Below are positions 44,671 through 53,956 of a stretch of DNA of 64,000 nt, piece by piece; position 1 is the first letter of the stretch, and each line of letters begins with the position of its first letter. Both the position numbers and the translations under genes were made by a program. The stretch is from Maniola hyperantus (lineage: Eukaryota; Arthropoda; Insecta; Lepidoptera; Nymphalidae). The DNA lies in contig NC_048541.1 of NCBI RefSeq assembly GCF_902806685.2, positions 16,068,662 through 16,132,661 on the forward strand, given 5' to 3'. The notes under the pieces are model-generated. The model was not told where the DNA came from and searched no databases. It was given only the letters and a program-made list of their open reading frames with translations.

Positions 44671-44896
44671 CTAGCTGATGCCCGCGACTTCGTCCGCGTG
44701 GATTTGGGTTTTTTTTAAATCCCGTGGGAGTTCTTTGATTTTCCGGGATAAAAAATAGCCTATGCCACTCTCCCGGTCTTTATCTATACCCATGCAAAAA
44801 ATCACGTCAATCCGTTGCACCGTTGTGACATGATTGAAGGACGCAAACCAATAAACCAACAAACAAACACTTTCGCATTTATAATAAGGGTAGGTA
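44671..44896 (-). mobile_element. HelC Helitron
   Basis: CTAG end, GCGACTTCGTCCGCG hairpin, CAATAAACCAACAAACAAAC, TTTATAATAAGGGTA. Confidence 0.8.
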
Positions 44897-45235
44897 CTGC
44901 TTCTATTCTATGAGTATAAGTAGTAGGTAGTAAACATTAGTAGCGGCACGCAGGGCGTCACATTAGAGCGAGCCCCATACGTAGTTTCATTGGCACAATC
45001 GCCGGGTTATTTCCGAGCGATAGAGTTTTATTTTATGATGATCATTTTGTATAGTGTGGCCCGCGCTCTGTGGAGCTATTAGCAATCCCTGCAGGACTAT
45101 TCGGTTAGTACTATTTAAGGCCAGCGCATGTTATTAGAAATTGTCTGTCAGGAACTCAGACAACTTTCTGTTCACGCTGGACCACCGTCCACACACTAGG
45201 CACATAGTCAGAAACTTTCCTCCGACGTATTTTAA
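44897..45235. other. No feature recognised
   Basis: Unique-looking, moderately GC-rich sequence without coding support. Confidence 0.35.
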
Positions 45236-45455
45236 TCTATATATATAAAAGGAAAAGGTGACTGACTGACTGACTGATCTATCAACGCACAGCTCAAACC
45301 ACTGGACGGATCGGGCTGAAATTTGGCATGCAGATAGCTATTATGACGTAGGCATCCGCTAAGAAAGGATTTTTGAAAATTCTACCCCTAAGGGGGTGAA
45401 AAAGGGGTTTGAAATTTGTGTAGTCCACGCGGACGAAGTCGCGAGCATAAGCTAG
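45236..45455 (+). mobile_element. HelA Helitron
   Basis: TCTATATATATAAAAGG start; CTAG then T. It abuts the R3 hairpin. Confidence 0.9.
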
Positions 45456-45459
45456 TGTA

Positions 45460-45625
45460 GGTATATAACGGGTACATACCACGATTAATTTTTGTTTTTA
45501 TTTGTCGATATTTCACTGGGTCGTCTGGGACCACGACGGGACGGGATAATTGATCGTGGTATGTACCCGTTATATACATTAAAATATGTCGTTAAACCAC
45601 GGAATAAACTTAAAATCATTAGTTG
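45460..45625. repeat. R3 repeat with inverted arms
   Basis: ATAACGGGTACATACCACGA at about 45467 and the inverted TCGTGGTATGTACCCGTTAT near 45572. Followed by CGTTAAACCACGGAATAAAC. Relatives lie at 11740-11870 and 61740-61800. Confidence 0.65.
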
Positions 45626-45790
45626 CCTCCGACGAATCTTAACTTAGTTCGTTATTTGATACTGGCAGTCTCTGGTATCGGAATTATAAAGCTGCTAACA
45701 AAGGAGGGGTATCGTGCTAAAAGTGACCCTAATATAGATTAATTTTTTTTTAAATTTAATATTTCTTATTGTTTAAGTAAAATACAGAAC

Positions 45791-46082
45791 AGTACCCGTA
45801 GTGCAAGATTTTACGTCTCACCAAACGAAACCAAATTCGAGAGTCGAAATACTTCCGCGTTACAGTAAAATGAACCTAAACAGCCTTGAATTGAAGTCAA
45901 ATATCCAATGCCACTGATTTTAATTTCGCAATGTTTCCGCTTGGAGCGCTAGCTGTAGAAGTGTAGACAAACTTGAGCTTTAAAACAAGGCATTTAAGAT
46001 CCAGTTTACTGTAACGCGGAAGTATTTCGACTCTCGAATTTGGTTTGGTTTGGTGAGACGTAAAATCTTGTACTACGGGTAC
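45791..46082. mobile_element. MITE-1, full copy
   Basis: AGTACCCGTAG to CTACGGGTAC, flanked by AGAAC (45786-45790, 46083-46087). Confidence 0.85.
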
Positions 46083-46128
46083 AGAACTTAACGCAACAAT
46101 AAATTATAAATTAAAAGTAAAAGTACAT

Positions 46129-46305
46129 GACAGATCAAGATGGCAATCGGGGTGGCGATGCCCCGCACACCTGTACCACGGTAATATTATATTACCGTGC
46201 CTGTACCCTGTACAGCCCCCGCCCTAATCTGGTGCGGGATAGCGCAGGTGACGTGCAGGTGTGCGGGGCATTCCTCACTTCATACCTCGGTTGCCATCTC
46301 GACCT
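46129..46305. repeat. Inverted-repeat element with central palindrome
   Basis: Outer arms CAAGATGGCAATCGG / CGGTTGCCATCTCG and GCCCCGCACACCTG / CAGGTGTGCGGGGC. Between them is CACGGTAATAT-T-ATATTACCGTG (about 46177-46199). Confidence 0.7.
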
Positions 46306-46309
46306 GTTG

Positions 46310-46480
46310 CAAGAAAGAAAGAAAGAAAGAAAACTAGTTTATTCATCTTATGCCTAAGGTAGGTACAAACAAACTTAAAATTAATGGTTAGTAGGTAGTG
46401 GTTAGTAGATAATAAGAAGTATTTAATAATTAATTTAATCTAAAATGAGTTCTTGCACCCACTTGGCACAAGATGAAATG
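46310..46480 (-). mobile_element. LINE 3' end with (CTTT)n tail
   Basis: GAAA run, then AGTTTATTCATCTTATGCCT and GAGTTCTTGCACCCACTTGG. Inverted relative of 8342-8530. Confidence 0.6.
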
Positions 46481-46581
46481 GCCCCAGCTCAGCATTAATG
46501 CTGCAGGTTTTAAAAATAAAACCTGAGCGCTGGTATTCTGCCGGGACCAAAAAAGAGTTGCGTACTATACATACGTTTACT

Positions 46582-46800
46582 TCACGAGAAAAAAATCGAC
46601 CCACGGGATTTTTAAAAACCTAGAATCAGAAGTCGAAGGAATCAACTACGTGGTACAGAGAGATAGCTTGCATCCCGAGCTAGTTATAGGGGATGGATAT
46701 ATAGGGTACTTAGGTACTTTTTACACCCGAAAATTAATTAAAGAGTTCCAGCAGAATTAAAAAAAAATGACACTCACGCAGACGAAGTTGTAGGCATCAG
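46582..46800 (+). mobile_element. HelB Helitron, rearranged
   Basis: CACGGGATTTTTAAAAACCT precedes GATAGCTTGCATCCCGAGC, which reverses the normal order; then GCAGACGAAGTTGTAGGCAT. Confidence 0.5.
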
Positions 46801-46858
46801 TAATTAAATAAATGAAATTTCCAACAAGAAAGGGAACCCAGAAGCTTTTCTGCTATGC

Positions 46859-46866
46859 CTATAAAT
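46859..46866. repeat. Left target-site duplication of P-like element
   Basis: CTATAAAT, identical to 52062-52069. It abuts the CTTGGACG terminus exactly. Confidence 0.9.
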
Positions 46867-47030
46867 CTTGGACGATTTAACCTAAGGACGCGCCTCGCAT
46901 GATTATTCCCCTCTGTCAATAGTAATGGATTTTTAATCCACTGCGTTTATAAACACTGTTTGCGGAATCGATTTTGTCATTGTCAGAATCGTTTTCGATG
47001 TGTGACGACGTCTTACACGCTGGGTGAAAA

Positions 47031-47110
47031 ATGCCTGTTTGTGCCGTTAGTGAGTGCAAGAACAAATCAAACACATCAAATTTACAAAAAGATGGAATTT
47101 CATTTCATAA
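47031..47110 (+). CDS. Transposase exon 1: start of THAP zinc finger
   Basis: It begins MPVCAVSECKN and ends in FH plus two bases of a Lys codon, before GTAAGT. Cys4 and Cys9 are the first two zinc ligands. The start is the only ATG placing Cys at position 4, as in most THAP proteins, and it lies 164 bp inside the left terminus. Confidence 0.8.
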
Positions 47111-50100
47111 GTAAGTATTTTTGGTGTAATAAACGCTTTCTATAAATTAAATTACATAAATTATTATAATAAAATAACAATCGAGAACTTTACCGATTCA
47201 GTAATTGAGTACGTAATAATTCGGTAGAAGCGAGTCACACTTCTCACGAGACTATATTTTGTTTTTTCTAAACAATTGCAACCCTCGATATATACAAATT
47301 AGGTTAAAATTTGAATACGCGTGAACAGCATGAAATTACGTAGTAGTAAAAATAACACTAGTCTCGTGGGAAGTGCGGTATACTAAAGACGGAGAGCCAG
47401 CGCCCAAAAAACTGTTTGAATTTACTAAGGCTAATTTTTTGCGCATACTGACCAGCTCTGTCCCCATATTCTGCTGACTAACCATTACAACTTTTATTTA
47501 TATGCAATATACAAGTTATATAACAATTTTCAGCCTTAGTAAATTCATTTTATTACCTCGCAGGTACGACACCTTTGATAGCGCACCTGAGTCACTGTTC
47601 TCAGGTTCACTTGACTGACCGCAGTATGTTTGTGTACGCAACCATTCTAATGAACTATAAAAAAATTAGCCTTAGTAAATTCAAACAGTATTTTGGGCCC
47701 TGGCTCTCCGTCTATAGTATGCCGCACTCCCCACGAGACTATAGTGTTATTTTTACAAAATTTTTCAGTATTAGATTCAATTGCATAGGACATAAGGTTC
47801 GATTTTTAAGAATCATGTGATAGTGATTGCGGTTCGATTATCGATATCGATGAAAACATTTTCTTTATTATTAACGACTAAATTACCGTCTTCAAGTCAA
47901 GTAAAGAATAGTTATTATTAATTACCACAATTTTTTCGCTACCTATACTTGTAATAAAACTGGTCGATTTCTGTGATTTCACGTACTTAATACATTTAAA
48001 AAAAAATTAAAGCAACGCAATTTTAGTGATAGGCGCGAAACGGGGTAGGGTGTCTCTGAACTGGGTAATATGTAGCTAAAAGGTGTACCTTTCTCAAGGA
48101 TGAGGATCAGGTAATAATTTATCATAATCGTTTTATTTTTACAGATTTCCTAAAGACGCCCACTTTAAAATGAAGTGGGCACAATTGTGCGATCGAAAAC
48201 GTAGTTGGGAACCTACCCGCACAAGTACTATCTGTTCGGCGCACTTTGATTCGTCCCAATTTGAATGTTTGCCTAATAAACGTCGCAAATTAGTCTCTCA
48301 TGCCATACCAACATTGCTTTTAGCAGATACCGTAAGTGTTTCCATATTATGTGTTTACATGTAAAATTTGAAACAATTTTTGAGGGTGTCTGACTGTCTG
48401 TCTTTTTGTGTTACGCTTTAACAACCTACTATGATGAATAATTAACAGATTTTGATGAAATTAGGCCGTCGGCAACATCTTGTGATAAACATTTTATACT
48501 TTGGATATCAATTTGCTCGACAATTTTTTTTCAGGTGTTCAAGTCGGTAGAGAATTATAAATCTCAGGAACCAGGTCCTTCTAGTACTACTCCACCATCA
48601 ATCAAGCAAGCAAACATCGAACTAACACCAAGGAAAAAAAAATGAAAATGAAAATTGACAACCAAACTAAAAAAATTAAAAGGCTCCAGTCCAAAAACAG
48701 ATATTTAAAAAAAAGAGTAGCTTCTCTACATGACATTTTAAAAATCATAAATAAAAATTTATTAATTGACAAGGAACAAAAACGAATTTTAGAAAATATT
48801 GGAGTTTCCAATAAAGAACTTCTTGAAAGGCAGTTTGCTAATAACATCACAGGAAAGACGTCACGCAAACCATTCTCACCGGAATTGAGATGCTTTGCAC
48901 TCACGCTTAATTATTACTCACCAAAAGCATATAGATATGTCCGCAAGGTGTTTTCGACTGCCTTGCCGCATCCTCGGACGTTAACAAAGTGGTATGCCAC
49001 TATCGATGGTCGCCCTGGTTTTACCCAAGAAGCGCTTAATGCTTTAAAACGTGTGCAAGAAGGTAGCCAGGGTAAAATTTATTGTTCACTTATAATTGAC
49101 GAAATGAAAATCAAACTTAGTCCTGAATGGCATCCTAAATCTCAGCGATATTACGGTTATGTAAATTATGGTTTTGATAACCTATCTGAAAATTCTGAGG
49201 AGGCTACAGATGCTTTAGTATTTTTATTAGTGGGCATAAACACCATGTGGAAGTTACCAGTAGGTTACTTTTTAGTAAAGGGAACATCTGCCGCACTGAA
49301 GGCCCGTTTAGTTACTAAAGCACTTGAACTAGTTGGTAATACAGGTGTTGAAATAAAAGCTTTGACCTGTGACGGAACGAGATCTAATATTGCTATGGCT
49401 GAGGAGTTGGGATGTTGCATGGACCCTCAAAATTTAAAAACCACAATATTAGATCCCAAATCCGGCCAACAGGTTCATTTTTTTTTAGATCCTTGCCACA
49501 TGTTGAAGTTGGTACGAAACGCGTTCGAATGTTATAAATATTTTACAGATGCCTTAGAGAATAAAATAGAATGGAATAATATTTTACTATTACATCAATT
49601 ACAGGAAAATGAACTATTTTATGTAGCAAATAAATTAAAATCAAACCATGTTTATTTTAAACATAAAATAATGAATGTCCGACTAGCGACTCAACTCTTC
49701 AGCGATAGTGTGGCAGACGCTTTAACCTTTTGTGAAAATCTTAATTTACCCGGCTTCATCAACATCAGCCCCACGGCAAAATTTTTAAAATTGTTCAATG
49801 ATGTTTTTGATATTTTGGACTCAAAAACCCATGCTCCGTATGGTTACAAAAGAGCCATGAATGAAGATAATTACCAACAATGTTTTGCAAAATTAGATGA
49901 AGCAAAACAATTTATCTTTGACCTTAATGCCGATATTTCAAATAAAAATGGAATTATTAAAAGGACAAACATACTGAAAACTCCACGCTATACAGGATTT
50001 TTAGGCTTTTGTGTATGTGCCGAAAGTGCTAAATCCCTATTCAAAGACTTGGTGTTGAATCCTTGCCCGACTCTAGTTGGATGTAGACTGAGTTACTTAC

Positions 50101-50894
50101 CATTACACAAAATTTGCCAGGACCACATAGAAATTCTTTTTTCAAAAATTCGGAGTCATGGTGGTTCTTCGGACAATCCGACAGCGCGGCAGTTTGAGTC
50201 GATTTACAAAAAACTTTTAATCCACAACGAATTAACAGTAACTGGAACGGGAACCAATTGCATACAATTAGAAGATATAAGTATTTTAACATGTTCTCCA
50301 GCTGACAAAATTAATTTTACAGCTTCTCGTAAGAATATAAATGATTCAGATATAGAATGTAATGCAGAATATTCTGAAGACGCTGCTGATTTGGATTTGG
50401 AATGTCAAATGTATCTCTCCCCATTTGGCGAAAAGGTAGTTGAGTATATCTCTGGGTTTGTAGTGTACTCTTTATCCAAAAAAATTAAATGTGACGATTG
50501 CCTCAAAGGTCTATTTGGGCCATGTGATGATAAAAGCCTGATTTATCACAAAACCAAAGGTTTTTTAAAGTATGCGTCACCAAGTGTAATAATGTTATGC
50601 CGGCTGTGTGAGAAAATTATAAGACAGGGCATTGACGTGGGCAAAAAGTTGAACCCCAAATTTACCACGGAATTCGTAGTAAGAAAAGGCCTTCATTCTT
50701 TGCTTGATAAAAATTTATTTCCAAATATTGATGTTCACGATACAGATAATACTGTAAATCATAAAATTGAGCTGGCAAAAGTCGTGATGAATAAATATGC
50801 TGATACAAGGATTTCATACCTAGCCCGAAAAATTAACTCTGAGAAATGTATTAGGCATATTTACACAAAATTAATTCATTTTAAAAATCAATAA
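47031..50894 (+). CDS. THAP-domain P-element-family transposase, three exons, frame break in exon 3
   Basis: This would be a cut-and-paste transposase that binds the element ends through an N-terminal THAP zinc finger. Exons are 47031-47110, 48145-48331 and 48535-50894, with introns starting GTAAGT and GTAAGTG and ending TTTTTACAG and TTTTTTTTCAG. Exons 1 and 2 join in phase and encode a full THAP domain: Cys4, Cys9, FHKFPKD, the KW pair, TICSAHF supplying the last Cys and His, and HAIPTLLL as the AVPTIF-like box. Exon 3 read in phase runs through a Ser/Pro-rich linker (EPGPSST) and stops at TGA 48643-48645. The catalytic frame opens one base out, across nine A's (48634-48642). One extra or two fewer A's would join the frames into about 875 residues, against 903 for human THAP9. 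A weaker acceptor ending at 48584 (CTTCTAG) would also restore frame but drop the linker. The copy may be a recent pseudogene, a sequencing error or a slippage gene. Confidence 0.85.
47346..47756. mobile_element. MITE-3, long inverted-repeat element in transposase intron 1
   Basis: The arms 47346-47440 and about 47660-47756 are inverted copies (GTAAAAATAACACTA outermost, then CTCGTGGG, GGAGAGCC and TTTACTAAGGCTAA). The motif GCCTTAGTAAATTCA appears again mid-element near 47533. A stray end-like copy (TCACGAGACTATA) lies at 47235-47268. No clear target duplication was found. Confidence 0.75.
48145..48331 (+). CDS. Transposase exon 2: rest of THAP zinc finger
   Basis: It follows TTTATTTTTACAG. 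Joined to exon 1 it reads KFPKDAHFKMKW, then TICSAHF (third Cys and His ligand) and HAIPTLLLADT. It ends phase 0 before GTAAGTG. The spacing of C2CH ligands and the Trp fit the THAP consensus. Confidence 0.8.
48642..50894 (+). CDS. P-element-type transposase catalytic region, 750 codons uninterrupted
   Basis: This is the intact frame of exon 3. Residues 1-55 are a Lys/Leu-rich coiled-coil candidate, in the position of the P-element leucine zipper. Residues 75-135 hold the helix-turn-helix-like block (SPELRCFALTLNYYSP, then TLTKWY). The RNase H-like fold shows IIDEM with Asp153, TCDGTRSN with Asp244, DPCHMLKL at 283-290, and QDHIEILFSKIRSHGG with Glu497, followed by NPTARQF. Asp153, Asp244 and Glu497 are the expected DDE set of P and THAP9 transposases, with the GTP-binding insertion expected between Asp244 and Glu497. 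The C-terminal part (595-750) has YISGFVVYSL and a KCDDC cysteine pair, as in the family tail. The ATG at 48642 lies in the A run and would give a protein without THAP. An AATAAA overlaps the stop codon (50890-50895). Confidence 0.93.
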   Translation: MKMKIDNQTKKIKRLQSKNRYLKKRVASLHDILKIINKNLLIDKEQKRILENIGVSNKELLERQFANNITGKTSRKPFSPELRCFALTLNYYSPKAYRYVRKVFSTALPHPRTLTKWYATIDGRPGFTQEALNALKRVQEGSQGKIYCSLIIDEMKIKLSPEWHPKSQRYYGYVNYGFDNLSENSEEATDALVFLLVGINTMWKLPVGYFLVKGTSAALKARLVTKALELVGNTGVEIKALTCDGTRSNIAMAEELGCCMDPQNLKTTILDPKSGQQVHFFLDPCHMLKLVRNAFECYKYFTDALENKIEWNNILLLHQLQENELFYVANKLKSNHVYFKHKIMNVRLATQLFSDSVADALTFCENLNLPGFINISPTAKFLKLFNDVFDILDSKTHAPYGYKRAMNEDNYQQCFAKLDEAKQFIFDLNADISNKNGIIKRTNILKTPRYTGFLGFCVCAESAKSLFKDLVLNPCPTLVGCRLSYLPLHKICQDHIEILFSKIRSHGGSSDNPTARQFESIYKKLLIHNELTVTGTGTNCIQLEDISILTCSPADKINFTASRKNINDSDIECNAEYSEDAADLDLECQMYLSPFGEKVVEYISGFVVYSLSKKIKCDDCLKGLFGPCDDKSLIYHKTKGFLKYASPSVIMLCRLCEKIIRQGIDVGKKLNPKFTTEFVVRKGLHSLLDKNLFPNIDVHDTDNTVNHKIELAKVVMNKYADTRISYLARKINSEKCIRHIYTKLIHFKNQ

Positions 50895-50895
50895 A
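50890..50895 (+). promoter_or_regulatory. Polyadenylation signal AATAAA overlapping the stop codon
   Basis: The stop TAA (50892-50894) lies inside AATAAA, and a second AATAAA-like run follows within 10 bases. This gives a very short 3' UTR if used. Confidence 0.5.
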
Positions 50896-50989
50896 TAAAA
50901 TAAAGATAATATGTCGTTGGTTAGCTGCAATAAAAATTTATGTATTAAATCGCCAAGAATATACATAACATTAACCTAATGGTAAATAA

Positions 50990-51156
50990 TGTGGCTAATT
51001 CCGTTGTACACAATCTCTAAACTAAACTAAAATGGCACGTCTAAATCTATTGCTATCCCTTTCATAATGATGCTTGCGGAAAAGGATAGCAATGGATTTA
51101 GACCTGTTAATTTAGTTTAGTTTAGAGATTGTGTACAAGAGAATCGGCCCCAATGA
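50990..51156 (-). mobile_element. MITE-2 copy a, inside the 3' part of the P-like element
   Basis: Inverted arms TTGTACACAATCTCTAAACT at about 51003 and 51137 surround a centre containing GGATAGCAATGGATTTAGAC. The flanks GGCTAATTCCG and GAGAATCGGCCCC belong to the element because copy b (54166-54344) has them inverted. Confidence 0.75.
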
Positions 51157-51764
51157 CGTGTTAAAAATAGAAGAGGCCACCGGGTGTGTTTACTAATTTA
51201 TTTTCAAAGTATCATATTATCTGTCTTATGGAATTTTGCTGTGGGGTAAAAGCGGCAGGTATTGAGAAAATTTTTGCATTGCTAATTTGTAAGGGCAATA
51301 CGTGTTATATTTAATAACTTACATTTAATATTTTTGGACAAAGAGTACACCATATTGGAATTACCATGTAAACCCAATGTGCAATAAATAAATGATTGAT
51401 TGGAAAGAAAAAAACATTTTATTGATTGATATACCTACTAATTATGTTTGGTAGGCTTTTGCGCGGTCAGGTTTATTTTGTATTATATAATAATATAAAT
51501 CATTAATAAGCACATTTTCACTATCGAAATTTTAAATGAAAATTTCGTTATATAAAAAAATACAAAAGATTAAAAATGATATAAAATAAGTAAAAAAGTA
51601 TGTGCATATTTTTTAAATAAATATTTTTCTTATTTTTACGTTGCATTATTAGTTTTTGGGATAATTACCTATTAAGTGAGGTGAATGTATGCAAGAATAC
51701 GCTACGCTGACCAAACACTGGTTTTAAGTAATTAAATACGAGTAATAAATTCTTACTTCTACTT

Positions 51765-52046
51765 TTGTTTCTGAAAAACTATCGATATATTTTAAAATAT
51801 CGATACGGTAGCATCGGAAATCACTTTGACTGTCTTACACTCGTAATGTCTTTGTATGTTGATGTATATAACTTATTAGTGTGCGTAAAATGTAGTAGTG
51901 TTGAAGATTTAGATATGTGTGTGTTAATAATGACACAAAACTTTGTTGAGCGAGTGTGTCAAGTTGTCTATGTAGTGTTTCCTCGTCCCGCACCAAAAGT
52001 GACAGAAATTTTTATTCGTAATATTAGGCGCGTTACAAGTCCATAG
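51765..52046 (+). CDS. Small open frame at the 3' end of the P-like element, function unknown
   Basis: Ninety-three codons inside the transposon, between MITE-2 and the right terminus, ending 15 bases from it. No domain is recognised; Val and Cys are frequent. It has no splice link to the transposase and may be a chance frame in AT-rich DNA. Confidence 0.15.
   Translation: MFLKNYRYILKYRYGSIGNHFDCLTLVMSLYVDVYNLLVCVKCSSVEDLDMCVLIMTQNFVERVCQVVYVVFPRPAPKVTEIFIRNIRRVTSP
51780..51805. promoter_or_regulatory. Inverted TATCGATAT pair
   Basis: Nine-base arms TATCGATAT and ATATCGATA around an 8-base spacer, inside the transposon's 3' part. TATCGATA is the DREF-type site of flies. A regulatory role here is only inference. 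Confidence 0.3.
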
Positions 52047-52061
52047 GTTAAATCGTCCAAG

Positions 52062-52069
52062 CTATAAAT
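52062..52069. repeat. Right target-site duplication of P-like element
   Basis: CTATAAAT, directly following the CGTCCAAG terminus. It is identical to 46859-46866. Confidence 0.9.
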
Positions 52070-52155
52070 CAATAAGCAATAATCATGGATATTAATTCCA
52101 GCACATATCGAATCACATGATCGGGTGGCAATCATCGAATCATTGATTGTGAGCT

Positions 52156-52446
52156 GTACCCGTAGTACAAGATTTTACGTCTCACCAAACCAAACCAAAT
52201 TCGAGAGTCGAAATACTTCCGCGTTACAGTAAAATGGACCTAAACAGCCTTGAATTGAAGTCAAATATTCAATGCCACTGATTTTAATTTCGCAATGTTT
52301 CCGCTTGGAGCGCTGGCTGTAGAAGTGTAGACAAACTTGAGCTTTAATGCAAGGCATTTAAGATCCAGTTTACTGTAACGCAGAAGTATTTCGACTCTCG
52401 AATTTGGTTTGGTTTGGTGAGACGTAAAATCTTGTACTACGGGTAC
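52156..52446. mobile_element. MITE-1, full copy, 94 bp beyond the P-like element
   Basis: GTACCCGTAG to CTACGGGTAC. No matching pentamer flanks this copy. Confidence 0.8.
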
Positions 52447-53540
52447 AGTTAGCTGCGCTAGGCAGCGGACGGCGCTACTGAGCGATTCAATATGCTAATC
52501 GCTTCCGGTGAAGCCTAACTGCCCATTGTGTTGTAGCTGAATACACGGCTACCTCTGGTTCGAAGGTTCCAACTTTAGATATCTGACAGATTCGATTAGA
52601 TTAGATGCTGAAATTGAATGTCAGTCAGTTATGGATAACCGACTGCAATACAGTTCTACCCCTTCTCATATTGAGAGACCCGTCCTTTGTAGTGAGCCGG
52701 TAATGGATTGATGATTGATTGATTGATGATGATGATGACTCTAAGTCAGTTTTGATATCGCGTCGTGTTTGGTAAGAGGCCCCGCATTATTACCTACCAT
52801 TAAAAAATCTTTTTTTTTTTATTTTATTTTTAATAAATATAGTTATCTTCACCATTATTGATTACTTAATAGAAGGTTCCATGATACATGATGAATTCAC
52901 TGTACCAAATCTGAAGTAATTTAAAAAACATGATCGGCCATTGGTTCTGCAGCAGACGTGGCCTGCCCACTGTCACTTCAGCTGGCTAATTCGTTGAGCT
53001 CAGTCAGTCACTTTGGTTCTTCGACGGATTTCCTCATTACAGATTTTGTCCCTCTCAGAAACACCCAACATGGCCCGCTCCAAAGCATAGATTTTATTAT
53101 TTCTTGGTCACATTTAATAGAAATACCGCATTAATTATGCAAACACAGATTTAAGTAACAAAGCAGACACTCTAATCTAATATACCAAAAATAAAAGCAG
53201 TCCCCATCCATCTAAGTTACAGTACCGAATTTGCATTCCCGTCTCAAGAATTACCAAAGTTTCAAGAATTCTTATACATTTTTATTTGATTTCTTTGTCT
53301 GAATCGCCCAAAAGTATTGGAGGGCCCACTTTAAATAAACATGAAATAAAACTTCATAATATAAAATCAAAAAATATTTGAGGAGTTCTTTAAAAGCGTT
53401 CCGAAGTCTATTTAGGGGCATTCACTTTTCATCATGCAAATTGTTTCCAAACTTTTCAAGTACTTACTTAAAAGATGAATTATAAGGACAGGAGCTCTTA
53501 TTACCATGTATTATAACTGTATTTTTCAGTTTATTACTAA
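52447..53540. other. No gene; SINE-2 tail
   Basis: A SINE-2 3' end lies at 52655-52740 (GTAGTGAGCCGGTAATGG, then GATTGATTGATGATGATG). The rest is unrecognised. Confidence 0.4.
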
Positions 53541-53763
53541 CTAACTGATGCCCGCGACTTCGTACGCATAGATTTAGGTTTTAAAAATCCCGTGGGAACT
53601 CTTTGATTTTCCGCGATAAAAAGTAGCCTATGTCCCTCTCCAGGTCTTAAACTATACCCTTGCAAAAATCACGTTGATCCGTTACTCCGTTCCAACGTGA
53701 TTGAATGACAAACCAACAAACCAACAAACAAACACACTTTCACATTTATAATAGGGGTAGTGA
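53541..53763 (-). mobile_element. HelC Helitron, end base changed
   Basis: CTAACTGATGCCCGCGACTT at the 3' end (CTAG altered). GGGTAGTGA start at 53755-53763. Confidence 0.8.
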
Positions 53764-53811
53764 AGTTGTCATGGTAGAAACTACTGAACCTGATTTAGCT
53801 TACCTTGTAAC

Positions 53812-53956
53812 CAGTGGCGTGCACAGGGTTTGAAGCCAGGGTAGGCACTAGTTAAGTAAGAGCCTGTTTACTGGCAGGTCATTATGAAAAATATGCATTG
53901 AGCAATTCAACTGGGGTAAGCAGTGCATTTATGCCTCTATGACCTGCACGCCACTG
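53812..53956. mobile_element. MITE-4, hAT-type, with 8-bp duplication
   Basis: Termini CAGTGGCGTGCA and TGCACGCCACTG, flanked by CTTGTAAC on both sides (53804-53811, 53957-53964). 145 bp, non-coding. CAGTGGCG-type ends with 8-bp duplications are characteristic of hAT elements. Confidence 0.9.

Larger units (their letters stand above)
46867..52061 (+). mobile_element. Complete P-like (THAP9-type) DNA transposon
   Basis: The ends are inverted repeats. The left end reads CTTGGACGATTTAACCTA, then A, then GGAC. The right end, read on the minus strand, is the same with T for A, so 22 of 23 bases match. GCGCCT follows on both sides, offset by 7 bases. The octamer CTATAAAT lies directly outside both ends (46859-46866, 52062-52069); 8-bp duplications are the rule for P elements. 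Inside are a three-exon THAP transposase gene (47031-50894), a MITE in intron 1 (47346-47756) and a MITE behind the gene (about 50990-51156). The element spans 5195 bp including about 580 bp of nested MITEs. A TATA-like TTTATAAA lies near 46949, between the left end and the start codon. The family assignment rests on transposase motifs plus the duplication length. Confidence 0.9.

Noticed and set aside
48642..48650. ATG at 48642 as the natural start of the transposase
   Set aside because: It lies within the A run and would omit the clearly spliced THAP finger. It is retained only as the start of the open frame.
48602..48904. 100-codon minus-strand frame opposite the transposase
   Set aside because: Antisense shadow of a Lys/Asn-rich coding region.
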